Shown: positions 1 through 9,219 of the stretch, one piece after another | Position numbering within the stretch: the first letter of the stretch is position 1 | Layout: each line of letters opens with the position of its first letter | NCBI GenBank assembly: GCA_034189865.1 | Contig: JAXHTV010000027.1 | Location: forward strand, 1 to 33,266 | Reading direction: 5' to 3' | From: Pseudomonadota bacterium | Lineage (GTDB): Bacteria; Pseudomonadota; Gammaproteobacteria; UBA5335 | DNA length: 33,266 bases | Made by a program: the position numbers and the translations under genes | Notes under the pieces: generated by a model | What the model was told of the DNA's origin: nothing | The model's database searches: none | What the model saw: only the letters and a program-made list of their open reading frames with translations

Positions 1-128
1 CCCAAGTATCGGTATGAAAGCTGGACAAAGTGTTGACTTCAGCCATACGACTTCCTGCTGCCTATAGCTTTGTGATGGAGTGCTCTAATTTTATCCAGTC
101 AGGCGATCGCTTCGTAGAATCTGAACCG

Positions 129-173
129 ATGGATTCCGGGGTAGGTATGGAATCCATACTTTGGTTTTTTTTT
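129..173 (+). terminator. Possible intrinsic terminator of an off-window gene
   Basis: A perfect 9-base inverted repeat (129-137 with 149-157, 11-base loop) is followed seven bases later by nine consecutive T residues (165-173). The T run is further from the stem than in a typical intrinsic terminator, and the stem is not GC-rich. The call is therefore weak. No coding region upstream of it could be recognised in bases 1-128. Confidence 0.35.
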
Positions 174-289
174 CGCGGTATCCGGCTCTGCATGAAAATC
201 GTTCTAATTTTCTGATCGTTTAGCATGCCGGCAATAACCCCTGCCCTCGCCCCGTTCTAAACAGGCTTAGCAGTTTTTGTATTGGGGCT

Positions 290-1924
290 TTAGCGAACGG
301 AGTACACGCTCACCGTATGCTCCCGGCCACGGATGAGGTGTTCCCCCTGGTCTTGAATTCGGCTGATCAGCTCTTCCGGTAAGTGTGCATACACTTCGTG
401 GCTGATGAGGATGTCGCTACCAAACGACTTGTTCAGCTCTTCGAGTCGGGCCGCGACATTGACAGTGTCACCGATGACGGCGTATTTCATGCGTGAGGGG
501 CTGCCCAGGTTGCCGGCGATGACGGTGCCGGAATGAATGCCCATTCGAGCAGCCAGTTGGGTACCCCGCCCCCATTTCCGATAGCGGGCGATCTGGCCTT
601 GTTCCCACTCCTCGTTGAGGGCGATGAGGCGATCACGCATGTCGATCGCGCAGGCCACGGCACGTTCTGCGTGATCTGGCCGATAGCAGGGCGCGCCGAA
701 CACGATCAGGATGGCATCGCCCAAGAACTCAATCACGCACCCCCGGTGACGGTCGATGATCCGCTGCATCTCCCCGAAATATTCGTTCAGCATGCGCACC
801 ACTTCTCCTGGGGGCATTTGTTCGCTCAGGGTGGCGTATCCGCGCAGATCGCTGAGCAGTACGGTAACCACCCGCTCCTCACCGCCAAGCGCGAGGGCGG
901 ATGGTTGAGTCAACAAGGCATTGGCGACTTCCTCGCTCACATAGCGGCCGAAGGTTTCGCGGATGAATTCCCGCTGCTGGAGTTGTTGGGCCATGGCGTC
1001 GATTTGATTGCTGAGCACGCCAAGCTCGTCGTGGCGACGAAGTTTCACTCGTGTGTCCAATCGCCCACGGGAAATGGCGGTTGCCGCTTCGATGATTCGA
1101 GACAACGGCGCACGGACATTGTGCGCCACGATCATGGACACCAAGCCGAGCAAAAGCACGGAAAGCCCAAAGCCCACCAGCACGAACTGCAAGATTTCGC
1201 GTTTGATCGCGTCCAGGCGGGAGGCATGCACATCGATGCCGACAATCGCGACGCTGCGACCGGCCGCATCGAAAATGGGCGCGTATCCGGAAAGGCTCAG
1301 CCCGAACTCGTCGGCGTAGGGTTCGGTTTCCACGCTCTCTTTGCTGAAGCCTTGAATCAACACCGGCACATCGGTGGCATCGTAGATTTCACCGGGTGCG
1401 CCGACGATATCGTCGCGAGCAACGTCGACGAAAAAACGCAGTTTGGTCGGCTCCGCTGTGGGCCGGAGAATGTAAATGCTTTCGATATCGGGGTCGGAGG
1501 CGATCACCCGGCTAAAGCGGGCACCGATCGCTTGGTGCATGGGGCCGGGTTCGGTTGTATCCGGCGCCACCTGCCGAATCGCTTCACCGTCGATACCACT
1601 GGCCAAGCTGGTGACGGCGCTGAGCAGGCGCTGCTGCAGTGCCGTGAGCTCGTTTGCTGTGATGGTTTGGTAAACCCACTGCCCCAGGCTTAACAACACA
1701 CCGATCGTCGCGATTGCGAACAAAGCGGTGACGCGGGCATGAAAACGTTGCCACGCCCGGATGTGACTTAGCGGATCTCCCTCCAGAAGCGTTTCGGTAG
1801 GCGAAGGATCCGACGGCAGATCTTCTGTTGAACTGGTGATTGCTTCATCGGCCACCACGCTAACTTGACTCGGGGAGTGCGCATCCATTGATGATCTTAT
1901 TTCCTTGTGGGTGGCCGCTGACAT
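290..1924 (-). CDS. Membrane-bound class III adenylate/guanylate cyclase with HAMP domain
   Basis: This 544-residue protein probably makes a cyclic nucleotide from a nucleoside triphosphate in response to a periplasmic signal. A cytoplasmic N-terminus leads to a membrane segment at about 65-88. A periplasmic sensor region of about 160 residues follows, then a second membrane segment at about 247-268, a HAMP linker (about 268-320) and a class III cyclase domain (about 350-540). Metal-binding Asp359 and Asp403 and the transition-state pair Asn489/Arg493 are present. The two usual substrate-selecting positions hold Glu399 and Ala482 instead of the Lys and Asp/Thr of canonical adenylate cyclases, so ATP versus GTP use cannot be assigned. 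Met13 (position 1888) is an alternative start with an AAGGA-like element upstream. The gene is isolated, facing a long gene-free gap on its 5' side. Confidence 0.9.
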   Translation of the reverse strand: MSAATHKEIRSSMDAHSPSQVSVVADEAITSSTEDLPSDPSPTETLLEGDPLSHIRAWQRFHARVTALFAIATIGVLLSLGQWVYQTITANELTALQQRLLSAVTSLASGIDGEAIRQVAPDTTEPGPMHQAIGARFSRVIASDPDIESIYILRPTAEPTKLRFFVDVARDDIVGAPGEIYDATDVPVLIQGFSKESVETEPYADEFGLSLSGYAPIFDAAGRSVAIVGIDVHASRLDAIKREILQFVLVGFGLSVLLLGLVSMIVAHNVRAPLSRIIEAATAISRGRLDTRVKLRRHDELGVLSNQIDAMAQQLQQREFIRETFGRYVSEEVANALLTQPSALALGGEERVVTVLLSDLRGYATLSEQMPPGEVVRMLNEYFGEMQRIIDRHRGCVIEFLGDAILIVFGAPCYRPDHAERAVACAIDMRDRLIALNEEWEQGQIARYRKWGRGTQLAARMGIHSGTVIAGNLGSPSRMKYAVIGDTVNVAARLEELNKSFGSDILISHEVYAHLPEELISRIQDQGEHLIRGREHTVSVYSVR

Positions 1925-2813
1925 TTGCCACTCGGTCGTAATCCGCTACAGTCCGCTCGAATCGCCGGCTTAAAGCCGCGTTCTGCGTATTCAGGTGACC
2001 AGGAAATCAACGATAGACGGCTGACGCCTAAAGCGCCGCCACCGGTTGCGGGAGCACAATCGACACCTGCCGATTGTGCATTGACGGGCATACCTGGATT
2101 TCTCAGCTACGCCAGCGTCAACCACTTAGATCGTCTCGAAGATAATTACCGCAACCTATTAGACGCAATCGGGCAGTCTAATCACAGTTTGCGCCCCTCA
2201 CGTCATTGAGAGGATGGCTCTGCAGAGCGTCCTTGCCGCTGACCCCAATCTTATTTCCTTCGGCCACAACCCCAGTAAAGCAGCCAAAATGTTAAGCATA
2301 TTTAACCATATGGGATACCGGTCTTTCGACAAATAGAATCCCACACCGTGAAATATCAGGCATCAATCGGCGGTTAGCAATGGTAATAATTCACAAAATT
2401 GGAATTCGCCGTCCGAACCGGCGGACGATTGTTAGGCAACTGTCACGAAAAGGTACACGCGAGAAGAGCGTTCACAGGCTCAGGAAAAAACCATCAACCC
2501 TGCGCGCAATCCACGATCGCACCCGGAGTCACCCGGCCGAGCCTGAAACGCGATATGAAAACCGGCGTCTTTCACACACCCCGGCAGCGGTAGCGGTTAC
2601 CCTGTTCCCGACCCGATAGATCATCGCGACCGTGTTGTTCGGTTCACAAAAACCCACGGGTGAATGACTAACAACGCTTCGGCGGAAAACGCAGGGATTC
2701 GGATCATCGTCAGCGCCGACGGCTACACAATCGCTGTTCTCGGGCAACGATTCGAACAAATTGGCAAAAACGGTCATCCCTCGATGGAGACCGGCAATTC
2801 GAGGTAGATCAAA
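1925..2813. other. Gene-poor intergenic stretch
   Basis: No convincing coding region is visible here. Short reading frames on both strands have no recognisable domain, poor start context and composition unlike the neighbours. The stretch should hold the promoter of the cyclase (left, minus) and of the VOC protein (right, plus). It also contains a perfect inverted repeat at 2054-2079 and a smaller one at 2409-2426 (CGTCCG and CGGACG around a six-base loop). Confidence 0.5.
2054..2079. repeat. Perfect 9-bp inverted repeat
   Basis: GCACAATCG (2054-2062) and its exact complement (2071-2079) are separated by eight bases. No T run follows on either strand, so a terminator is unlikely. It could be a protein-binding site or the stem of a structured transcript. 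It lies about 130 bases upstream of the nucleotide cyclase start. Confidence 0.45.
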
Positions 2814-3209
2814 ATGGTTAAGTTCGGGTACGCCATACACTACGTCTCGGATGTGGAATCGGCCCTGAGGTTTTTCGAGAAAGCATTTGGGCTCACCCGC
2901 CGCTTTATGACTGACGAAAAGGACTACGGGGAACTCGAAACGGGTGACACGGTGTTGGCTTTTGCCTCGCACACACTGGGCGAATCCAATCTACCCGACG
3001 GCTACGTGAGCGCCACGGATTCAGCACAACCATTAGGCGTGGAAATTGCCCTGGTAACCGATCAAGTGCACGCCGCGCACAAGCGAGCGATCGAAAACGG
3101 CGCAACGGAACTGAAAGCACCGGAAACCAAACCTTGGGGGCAAACGGTCTCCTACCTTCGCTGCCCCTCGGGCCTGCTACTGGAATTGTGCACGCCGATG
3201 AATACCTAG
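2814..3209 (+). CDS. VOC-superfamily (glyoxalase/bleomycin-resistance-like) protein
   Basis: A 131-residue single-domain protein of the vicinal oxygen chelate fold, the usual size for the family. It shows the two beta-alpha-beta-beta-beta half-modules: an N-terminal half beginning with an aromatic-rich strand (His9) and the SALRFFEKAFG helix, and a C-terminal half from about residue 74 ending in the conserved strand LLLELCTP with Glu124. His9, Glu77 and Glu124 are plausible metal ligands, although one is not at an invariant place. Family members include glyoxalase I, ring-cleaving dioxygenases and antibiotic-binding proteins, and the sequence does not decide between these. GAGG lies nine bases before the ATG, supporting this start. 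It stands alone, convergent with the diguanylate cyclase on its right. Confidence 0.85.
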   Translation: MVKFGYAIHYVSDVESALRFFEKAFGLTRRFMTDEKDYGELETGDTVLAFASHTLGESNLPDGYVSATDSAQPLGVEIALVTDQVHAAHKRAIENGATELKAPETKPWGQTVSYLRCPSGLLLELCTPMNT

Positions 3210-3272
3210 AGCACCAAGCCCACCGCTGGTCCGGCGGACGATTCCACCGACGTCGGCAAACGATGGTCCGGT

Positions 3273-4721
3273 TTAATCGGGTGCGGCAGAGCGATCGTCC
3301 ACGAACACGCGGTCCCGACCGGCATCCTTGGCCGCATAAAGGGCGGCGTCCGCCCGGGCCAGGACATTTTCTAGCGTTTCACCTGGCTGGAGCGTGGCAA
3401 CCCCGGCACTCAGAGTCACGTTAATTGAATTTTCGGGGCTTACCTGAATCGGTTCGGCTGCCAAATTTGCGCGCAAACGCTCCGCCACAATCCGTCCGCC
3501 CACCGCATCGGTGTCCGGCAGCACCACAATAAATTCTTCTCCACCCATGCGGCCACACAGATCCACCTCCCGGACCAACCGGGTTGCGATTCGGGCAAAA
3601 GCGACCAAAACCGCATCACCACTGCCATGTCCCCATGAGTCGTTGATGCGTTTGAAGTAATCCAGGTCCAAAGCCACGACGGTCAGCGGCAGTTTGGAGC
3701 GTTGAGACCGGGCTACCCAACTTGTGAGGAATTCGATGATCAATCGCCGGTTCGACAGGCCGGTGAGTTCGTCGGTTGTGGCAAGGGCAACCAAACGTTT
3801 TCGAGCGCGTTCCTGGGCGATGTTGTGACCCACCGTATCGGCGAGCAGTTGGGAAAAAAGCAGGTCATCTCGGGTGAACGGCTCGCACGGGTTCAGCGAC
3901 GAGAAATTGAGGGTGCCATACACCTCGCCATCCACCAGGACAGGGCTGCCGATATAGGCCTCCAAGCCGAAGTCCCGATAGCATGGATGGGTGCGAATCT
4001 CGCTCCGGCCAGCATAATGAAATCCAACAGGACGACCCGAACGGAGCGTATAACTGCAGTAGGTGCCTGAAACATCAAAAGTCGTTCCGGGCTTCAGTTC
4101 CCCGCTCGAGTCCAAGCAGTGTTCCACCAAATACTCGCCATCGCTGACCCGTGACTGAATGGCCAAACCCAAACCGAAATATTCCACCCCGAGCGAGAGT
4201 ATCGCCTTCAGGCGGCCGTCGTAGTCCAACGCCGTGTCGGCGGTGATGGCGTGAAGTCGCTGCAGCGCATCCAGCGCCCGTTCCTCCGACCGGGCCGCCC
4301 GGATGATGCCGATAAAACCGCAGACCTCGCCGGCGGTGTCTCGCATCGCGCCCCCGGTGGTGACACCCAGAAAAGGGCTGCCATCAGCGCGACAATAGAG
4401 AACACGATAGTCTTCCATGGCCGATTCGGTTGCGGTGTTGAAGCGTTTGGCGCCCTGGGTGGAAAAATCCTCCTCGCTGGCGTAAAGAATGAGCGTTTTT
4501 CGACCCAGCAATTCTTCAGTCGAGTAGCCGAACAACGCCTCGCAGGCCGGGTTGACGTAGACAATCTGACGCTCCACGTCGGCAACGATCACCGCGTCCG
4601 GCAAGTGGTTAAAAATATCCGCGAGCAGCGAAGGTGAAAGGGAATCCAAGACCAATCGGTTAGTCATATCGTCGTGTTCGGCGATCGTTTCGGAAGCGTT
4701 GCGGGACTTTCTCGCAGACAT
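3273..4721 (-). CDS. Diguanylate cyclase with PAS and GAF sensor domains
   Basis: A 482-residue soluble protein that should condense two GTP into cyclic di-GMP. A PAS domain (about 33-145) is followed by a GAF domain (about 155-305) and a GGEEF domain (about 310-475). The active-site motif GGEEF at 393-397 is intact. An RxxD inhibitory site (Arg384-Asp387) sits exactly five residues before it, so product feedback inhibition is expected. No EAL or HD-GYP domain is present, so it is a synthase only. There is no membrane segment, and the PAS and GAF domains should read cytoplasmic cues such as redox state, light or small ligands. No strong ribosome-binding site precedes Met1 or the alternative Met19, so the exact start is uncertain. 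Confidence 0.93.
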   Translation of the reverse strand: MSARKSRNASETIAEHDDMTNRLVLDSLSPSLLADIFNHLPDAVIVADVERQIVYVNPACEALFGYSTEELLGRKTLILYASEEDFSTQGAKRFNTATESAMEDYRVLYCRADGSPFLGVTTGGAMRDTAGEVCGFIGIIRAARSEERALDALQRLHAITADTALDYDGRLKAILSLGVEYFGLGLAIQSRVSDGEYLVEHCLDSSGELKPGTTFDVSGTYCSYTLRSGRPVGFHYAGRSEIRTHPCYRDFGLEAYIGSPVLVDGEVYGTLNFSSLNPCEPFTRDDLLFSQLLADTVGHNIAQERARKRLVALATTDELTGLSNRRLIIEFLTSWVARSQRSKLPLTVVALDLDYFKRINDSWGHGSGDAVLVAFARIATRLVREVDLCGRMGGEEFIVVLPDTDAVGGRIVAERLRANLAAEPIQVSPENSINVTLSAGVATLQPGETLENVLARADAALYAAKDAGRDRVFVDDRSAAPD

Positions 4722-5138
4722 AGGGGTTAATCACCAGAAAATTCTATTGCAGGCCCACGGCTTGCCACGATAAGCCCGATTCCTCTCGCCCCACGATCAA
4801 TTGGCATGCCGCCGATGGGTGTTGCCGGTTTTCCGCTCATCAGCGTGACCGCAACTACACCAGTGGCTGTCGGACGATCGAACGAGACCCAGGCCAATCC
4901 GGCGAACAATGCGCTCTGAAATGAACGGCCCAAATAACGCCCCGTACTTTAACTATTAGCGTTCACAGCCAGGGAAAGCTTAACCGAACCGCGCTTGAAT
5001 CCAGGGGTACTCGACGGGCAACGACGGGCCACCGAGAACGGTGCTTCGCTCCGCGTAAAAGTCAGAGCGGCATAACGGCTTGTACCACGTCATGTTGCCT
5101 TGGCCGCGGACGTGGAGCGAGCATCATCCGCCGTTGAA
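4722..5138. other. Intergenic stretch without recognisable gene
   Basis: About 415 bases between the diguanylate cyclase start and the helicase stop codon. It should contain the promoter of the diguanylate cyclase. Only a short hairpin (CACCG/CGGTG around four bases, 5030-5043) was noticed. No terminator with a T run follows the helicase stop. Confidence 0.4.
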
Positions 5139-6980
5139 TCAGGCCGCACTTAAAAGGCGCACGAATTCGGATTGCTCACTGGCGGTGATCAGTAACTTGT
5201 CGATGGCCCGGGTCATGGCCACATACAACAATTTGGCCTCACCCAACGAGTCATCGTGATCCACCGGCAGTTCGCCCACGCCGGGAATCACCACCATGGG
5301 AAACTCCAAACCCTTGCTGCTGTGCATGGTCATCACCTTGACCGAATCGTGGGCGGGATCGAACGTCCTTTTCTCGGTGGAACTCAGCAACCGCTCGACC
5401 GGAATACCTTCCGCTTTCAAGCCGAGGGCGAGCCGTTCGACAAGCCAGCGGCTCCGGCAGGTCACGGCCACTTCCCGCCACGCCAGGCCGTCCTGATTCA
5501 ACCGCCGCAATGTCTTGGCGATGTACCGAATCTCCTCCGCTAGGGAGGTGCATCGTTTCAGATAGGGTGCCGGGCCACGACGTCCGGCCGCCTCAGGTGC
5601 GATGAGCGGAACATGGTCTTCGTCAGAGTCGGCCGGCGACAGGTAATGGGCGGCGAAACGGTATGCAAAATCAAGTATTTCCCGCGTATTTCTATAGTTC
5701 AGCTTTAGTATTGTCGTGCGACCCTGAGCTTGGATTCCGACACTGGAGAGGCTGAAATCCAAGGTTTTCTTGTTGTGGTAGATGGACTGGGCATCGTCGT
5801 ACAGCAGCAACAGCGAGCCTTCGTCCGGGTCCACCATTTGCGCGATCAGACGCAACCAATCCGCCTCGAAATCGTGGCCTTCGTCGATCATGACAGCGCC
5901 GTACTGCCCCCGGGGAATGTGACCGTGATCGGTGGCGGAAATCACGCGCTCGACGAGCTGAGTCGGGTACGCGTTTCCGGGAGGCGGCAGCGGCACATGG
6001 TAGGTTTTGAGTTGCTCGGCGCACCAATCATGAAAATGATAGACATGCACCCGATCGTTGATCGCGTGCTCAATCATCAAACGACGCAACCGGGCCGCCA
6101 GGGTGATGTTAAAGCACACCACAAGTATGGGTTTGTGCATCAGCTTGGCCAGGTATAAGCATCGGTAACCGAGAATCAGTGTTTTTCCGGAACCCGCCAC
6201 GCCATGGATCACCCGATGCCCCCCGCCCATACTTCGGGCGAGTTGTTCCTGCTGTCGATCCATCACGCGGATGATATCGGGAATGCCCAGATCTTCGCCG
6301 GGTTCTGCCCCATCGGATGAATCGGGATCATCGAACATACCGGCCTGGCCGTCGGCAATGCGAACTTCCGGGAACAAGTGCCAACGCACGCGGTCAATCT
6401 GCGGCAAGGTCAACTGCGATGAAAAGGTGGCGTTGAACATGTCCCAGAGTCTTTTCTGAAATACCTCCACGTCTGTGGACTCAGTCATTTCATCGGCACA
6501 GATCACTTGATGGGCCGGCATCACCTGCCCCAACTCATGGCGCTCAAAATCCTTGCGAGTAATGTTTGTCAACACCACCCCGTACCCATAGGGAAAAACC
6601 AAGCGTCCCCGCTGCGGGCCCTTATGACCGGTCAGCTGAGGGTCTTTCTCCAACGTGTTCACCAAACGGTAAGCGCATTGGCGAACCTGCTCGATGGGAT
6701 TGCCCACCACCTTCTGCCCGGCCGGGGTCAGCAAACTCACGGAGGCGCGGTCTATGGCTCTGATCGTATCGATCTTCCAATCCTTCACCTCCAACAACAG
6801 CAGACCGCGCGCGGGATGCAGAACGATGAAATCGGTATAACGGATGCGCCGGCCCACCGGAACTTCGTACCAGCAAAGGTAGTCATCCTCCAGGTGGCTC
6901 TCCAGCCGGCGGGCAAATCGTTTTTCGCCCGAAGTCATGCGTGCCAGGCAACTACTGAGTGCAGGAATCAACTTCGCCAT
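5139..6980 (-). CDS. NERD nuclease-like domain fused to UvrD/Rep-type superfamily I helicase
   Basis: A 613-residue protein. Residues about 15-125 form a NERD domain, a nuclease-related fold: Asp50 and the Glu64-Val-Lys66 pair match the PD-(D/E)xK metal site. Residues about 235-605 carry superfamily I helicase motifs: Walker A (260-267, GVAGSGKT), Walker B (DEGHD, 366-370), a motif III-like LLLYDDAQ near 391-398, a motif IV-like arginine at about 430, motif V (MTMHSSKGLEFP, 550-561) and motif VI (YVAMTRA near 586-592). All motifs are present, so an active ATPase is expected. NERD-helicase fusions are widespread but little studied, with roles assumed in DNA processing. The gene is monocistronic and divergent from the deaD-like gene. 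Its short regular length argues against truncation. Confidence 0.9.
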   Translation of the reverse strand: MAKLIPALSSCLARMTSGEKRFARRLESHLEDDYLCWYEVPVGRRIRYTDFIVLHPARGLLLLEVKDWKIDTIRAIDRASVSLLTPAGQKVVGNPIEQVRQCAYRLVNTLEKDPQLTGHKGPQRGRLVFPYGYGVVLTNITRKDFERHELGQVMPAHQVICADEMTESTDVEVFQKRLWDMFNATFSSQLTLPQIDRVRWHLFPEVRIADGQAGMFDDPDSSDGAEPGEDLGIPDIIRVMDRQQEQLARSMGGGHRVIHGVAGSGKTLILGYRCLYLAKLMHKPILVVCFNITLAARLRRLMIEHAINDRVHVYHFHDWCAEQLKTYHVPLPPPGNAYPTQLVERVISATDHGHIPRGQYGAVMIDEGHDFEADWLRLIAQMVDPDEGSLLLLYDDAQSIYHNKKTLDFSLSSVGIQAQGRTTILKLNYRNTREILDFAYRFAAHYLSPADSDEDHVPLIAPEAAGRRGPAPYLKRCTSLAEEIRYIAKTLRRLNQDGLAWREVAVTCRSRWLVERLALGLKAEGIPVERLLSSTEKRTFDPAHDSVKVMTMHSSKGLEFPMVVIPGVGELPVDHDDSLGEAKLLYVAMTRAIDKLLITASEQSEFVRLLSAA

Positions 6981-7366
6981 ATACCGCGCACCGCATCAAC
7001 CGTTGGGGCAACCGTTCTTAACACCCGCGCTCTCCTTCGAGGCGCACCGAATTCGGCAACGCCATGCGCCAAAGAACATTCACGATAGGCGAGAAAGCCA
7101 TCAGACCCGAGACAATTCTCGATCTCATATGTCGGCGGATCGAGATTGACATTGAGTCAGATCGGCACTTGATTAATACACTCCGATCAAGGGAATCTTC
7201 ACGTGACGTCCCCTGAAGCCGACCGAGTCGACGAGCAAGAGGCAAAGACTGTTAAAGACATAGGTGAACCATGCGCGTATACTTGCGCGCCCGTTCGCAC
7301 CCTTCTTGCGGCCCGCGCCGGCCTCCTAGAATGCGCCCGTTTGCCTCACCACAGGATCAGCATGGC
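6981..7366. other. Divergent intergenic region between the two helicase genes
   Basis: No gene was recognised. The region separates the minus-strand NERD-helicase from the plus-strand RNA helicase and should hold both promoters. A frame continuous with the RNA helicase extends back to 7271, but those extra 32 residues are rich in arginine and proline and unlike the family, so they are treated as untranslated. Confidence 0.45.
7303..7332 (+). promoter_or_regulatory. Candidate sigma-70 promoter for the DEAD-box helicase
   Basis: TAGAAT (7327-7332) resembles a -10 element, with TTGCGG (7306-7311) as a poor -35 element at a short 15-base spacing. Transcription from it would begin near 7339 and leave a leader of about 28 bases before the ATG at 7367. 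This agrees with choosing the inner start codon. The match is weak and not experimentally supported. Confidence 0.28.
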
Positions 7367-9160
7367 ATGACCGAGTCCACCGAAACATTTGAACAGCTGG
7401 GGATTGGCGAAAACCTCCTCAAAGCACTGAAAGAGGTGGGCTACGAAACCCCAACCCAAATTCAGGCCGGGAGTATTCCGCCCTTGCTCGAGGGGCGAGA
7501 TATTCTGGGTCAGGCGCAAACCGGCACCGGGAAAACGGCCGCCTTCGCTTTGCCGTTACTGCAGAAAATCAACCTGACCACGCCCGTCCCGCAAGTGCTG
7601 GTTTTGGCGCCGACCCGTGAGTTGGCCATTCAAGTGGCCGAAGCTTTTCAGCGGTACGCTCAGCACCTCAAAGGATTTCACATCTTGCCGATTTACGGCG
7701 GCCAGGGTTACGAGCGACAAATCAGCGCTCTGAAGCGCGGCGTTCATGTGGTGGTCGGCACGCCTGGCAGGGTGATGGATCACATGCGCCGCGGCACGCT
7801 CAAACTCGGCGGGCTGAAGCATCTGGTATTGGATGAAGCCGATGAGATGCTGCGTATGGGTTTTATTGACGATGTGGAATGGATTCTGGCGCAAACGCCG
7901 CCAGAGCGTCAGATCGCCCTATTTTCCGCCACCATGCCGCGGCAAATCGCCAAGGTCGCCAAGACTTACCTCCGCGACCCGGTCCACATCGCCACCAAAG
8001 TGGCGACTGTCACAGCAGAAACGATTCGGCAGCGCTATTGGCCGGTGAGCGGACTTCACAAGCTCGATGCGCTGACACGCATCCTGGAAGCGGAACCGTT
8101 CGACGCGATGATCATTTTTGTGCGAACCAAAACCGCAACGGTGGAACTGACGGAAAAGCTTCAAGCGCGAGGTTATCGCGCCGACGCCTTGAATGGGGAC
8201 ATCACCCAGGCCCTGCGCGAACGCAGCATCGAAAAACTCAAGAACGGTCAGACCGACATCCTCGTTGCCACCGATGTCGCTGCCCGCGGGCTGGATGTGG
8301 AACGAATCAGCCATGTGCTGAACTACGACATCCCCTACGACAGCGAGGCGTATATTCATCGCATCGGCCGAACAGGCCGCGCCGGCCGAACCGGCGAGGC
8401 GATTTTGTTCGTCGCCCGGCGCGAAATGCGGATGCTGCACGCCATCGAAAAAGCCACCCGTAAGCGCATCGAGCCCATGACGCTGCCGTCGGCCACAGCC
8501 ATCAACGATCAACGGGTGCAACGCTTTAAACAAAAAATCACCGACGCCTTGGCGGACGAGGATTTGTCGTTTTTCCGCGGTTTGATGGAAGACTACCAGC
8601 GAGAAACCGATTACGAAGCTTTGGACATCGCTGCCGCCCTGGCCCATATGGCGCAAGGCGACAAGCCGTTTCTGCTGAAAGATGCCCCGAAACCGTCACC
8701 TGAGCGCGATCGGTTTCGGGACAAATCCGACCAGCGCGACAAAGGCAGCCCCCGCGAGCATCGCAATATCCCTCGGGTGACCTACCGGATCGAGGTTGGC
8801 CACGTGCACGGTGTCTCACCGGGACAAATCGTCGGCGCCATCGCTAACGAAGCCGGGCTGGAAGGCAAACACATCGGCCACATCAAAATTCACGATGACT
8901 ACAGCACGGTGGATTTACCCGCGGGCATGCCGGAAGAGATTTTTGAAGATTTGCAGCACACGCGGGTGTGCCAACAAGCGCTCAAGATCTCGCCCATCGG
9001 TCGGTCCGAAGGACGAAAACCCGCCCCCTCCCGCCGCCCGCGGACCAAACCCAAACCCGGCGCGGTAAAGAAAAGCAGCGCCCCGCGGGCGGGAAGCAAG
9101 AAACCCTCCGCGAACAAGAAGCCGCCTCGGAAAAAATCGGCGGATAAGAAGGCCCGGTAA
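7367..9160 (+). CDS. deaD: DEAD-box ATP-dependent RNA helicase, DeaD/CsdA type
   Basis: A 597-residue RNA helicase that should unwind structured RNA in ribosome assembly and mRNA decay, particularly in the cold. The helicase core carries the Q-motif region (about 8-33), Walker A AQTGTGKT (50-57), PTRELA (82-87), TPGR (132-135), DEAD (156-159), SAT (187-189) and HRIGRTGR (331-338). A DbpA-type RNA-binding domain follows at about 467-545, then a Lys/Arg/Pro/Ser-rich tail (about 546-597) of the kind seen in CsdA. The start at 7367 was chosen because homologues begin with FEQLG-like sequence just after it and AGGA lies ten bases upstream. The frame is open upstream to 7271. The stop codon is embedded in a strong hairpin. 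Confidence 0.94.
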   Translation: MTESTETFEQLGIGENLLKALKEVGYETPTQIQAGSIPPLLEGRDILGQAQTGTGKTAAFALPLLQKINLTTPVPQVLVLAPTRELAIQVAEAFQRYAQHLKGFHILPIYGGQGYERQISALKRGVHVVVGTPGRVMDHMRRGTLKLGGLKHLVLDEADEMLRMGFIDDVEWILAQTPPERQIALFSATMPRQIAKVAKTYLRDPVHIATKVATVTAETIRQRYWPVSGLHKLDALTRILEAEPFDAMIIFVRTKTATVELTEKLQARGYRADALNGDITQALRERSIEKLKNGQTDILVATDVAARGLDVERISHVLNYDIPYDSEAYIHRIGRTGRAGRTGEAILFVARREMRMLHAIEKATRKRIEPMTLPSATAINDQRVQRFKQKITDALADEDLSFFRGLMEDYQRETDYEALDIAAALAHMAQGDKPFLLKDAPKPSPERDRFRDKSDQRDKGSPREHRNIPRVTYRIEVGHVHGVSPGQIVGAIANEAGLEGKHIGHIKIHDDYSTVDLPAGMPEEIFEDLQHTRVCQQALKISPIGRSEGRKPAPSRRPRTKPKPGAVKKSSAPRAGSKKPSANKKPPRKKSADKKAR

Positions 9161-9198
9161 ACCCCATCGCGGGCGACGGGGTTGGCCTACCGGGCCTT
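9149..9198 (+). terminator. Hairpin overlapping the deaD stop codon
   Basis: An 11-base perfect stem (9149-9159 with 9188-9198) is extended inward by AACCCC (9160-9165) pairing with GGGGTT (9178-9183). The left arm contains the stop codon of deaD. There is only a TTT after the stem, so termination may be weak or Rho-assisted, or the hairpin may protect the transcript end. Confidence 0.5.
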
Positions 9199-9219
9199 TC
9201 GGACAGTGCGATCAGCTCA

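Noticed and set aside
533-1693. Long plus-strand open frame of 386 codons opposite the nucleotide cyclase gene
   Set aside because: It is the antisense shadow of a gene with clear domains; its translation is His/Gln-rich with no recognisable domain.
2529-2972. Minus-strand open frame of 147 codons overlapping the VOC gene
   Set aside because: Half of it is antisense to the VOC protein, and the rest has no family similarity or start signal.
7919-8656. Minus-strand open frame of 245 codons within deaD
   Set aside because: It lies wholly inside a clearly real DEAD-box helicase gene and has no domain or ribosome-binding site.
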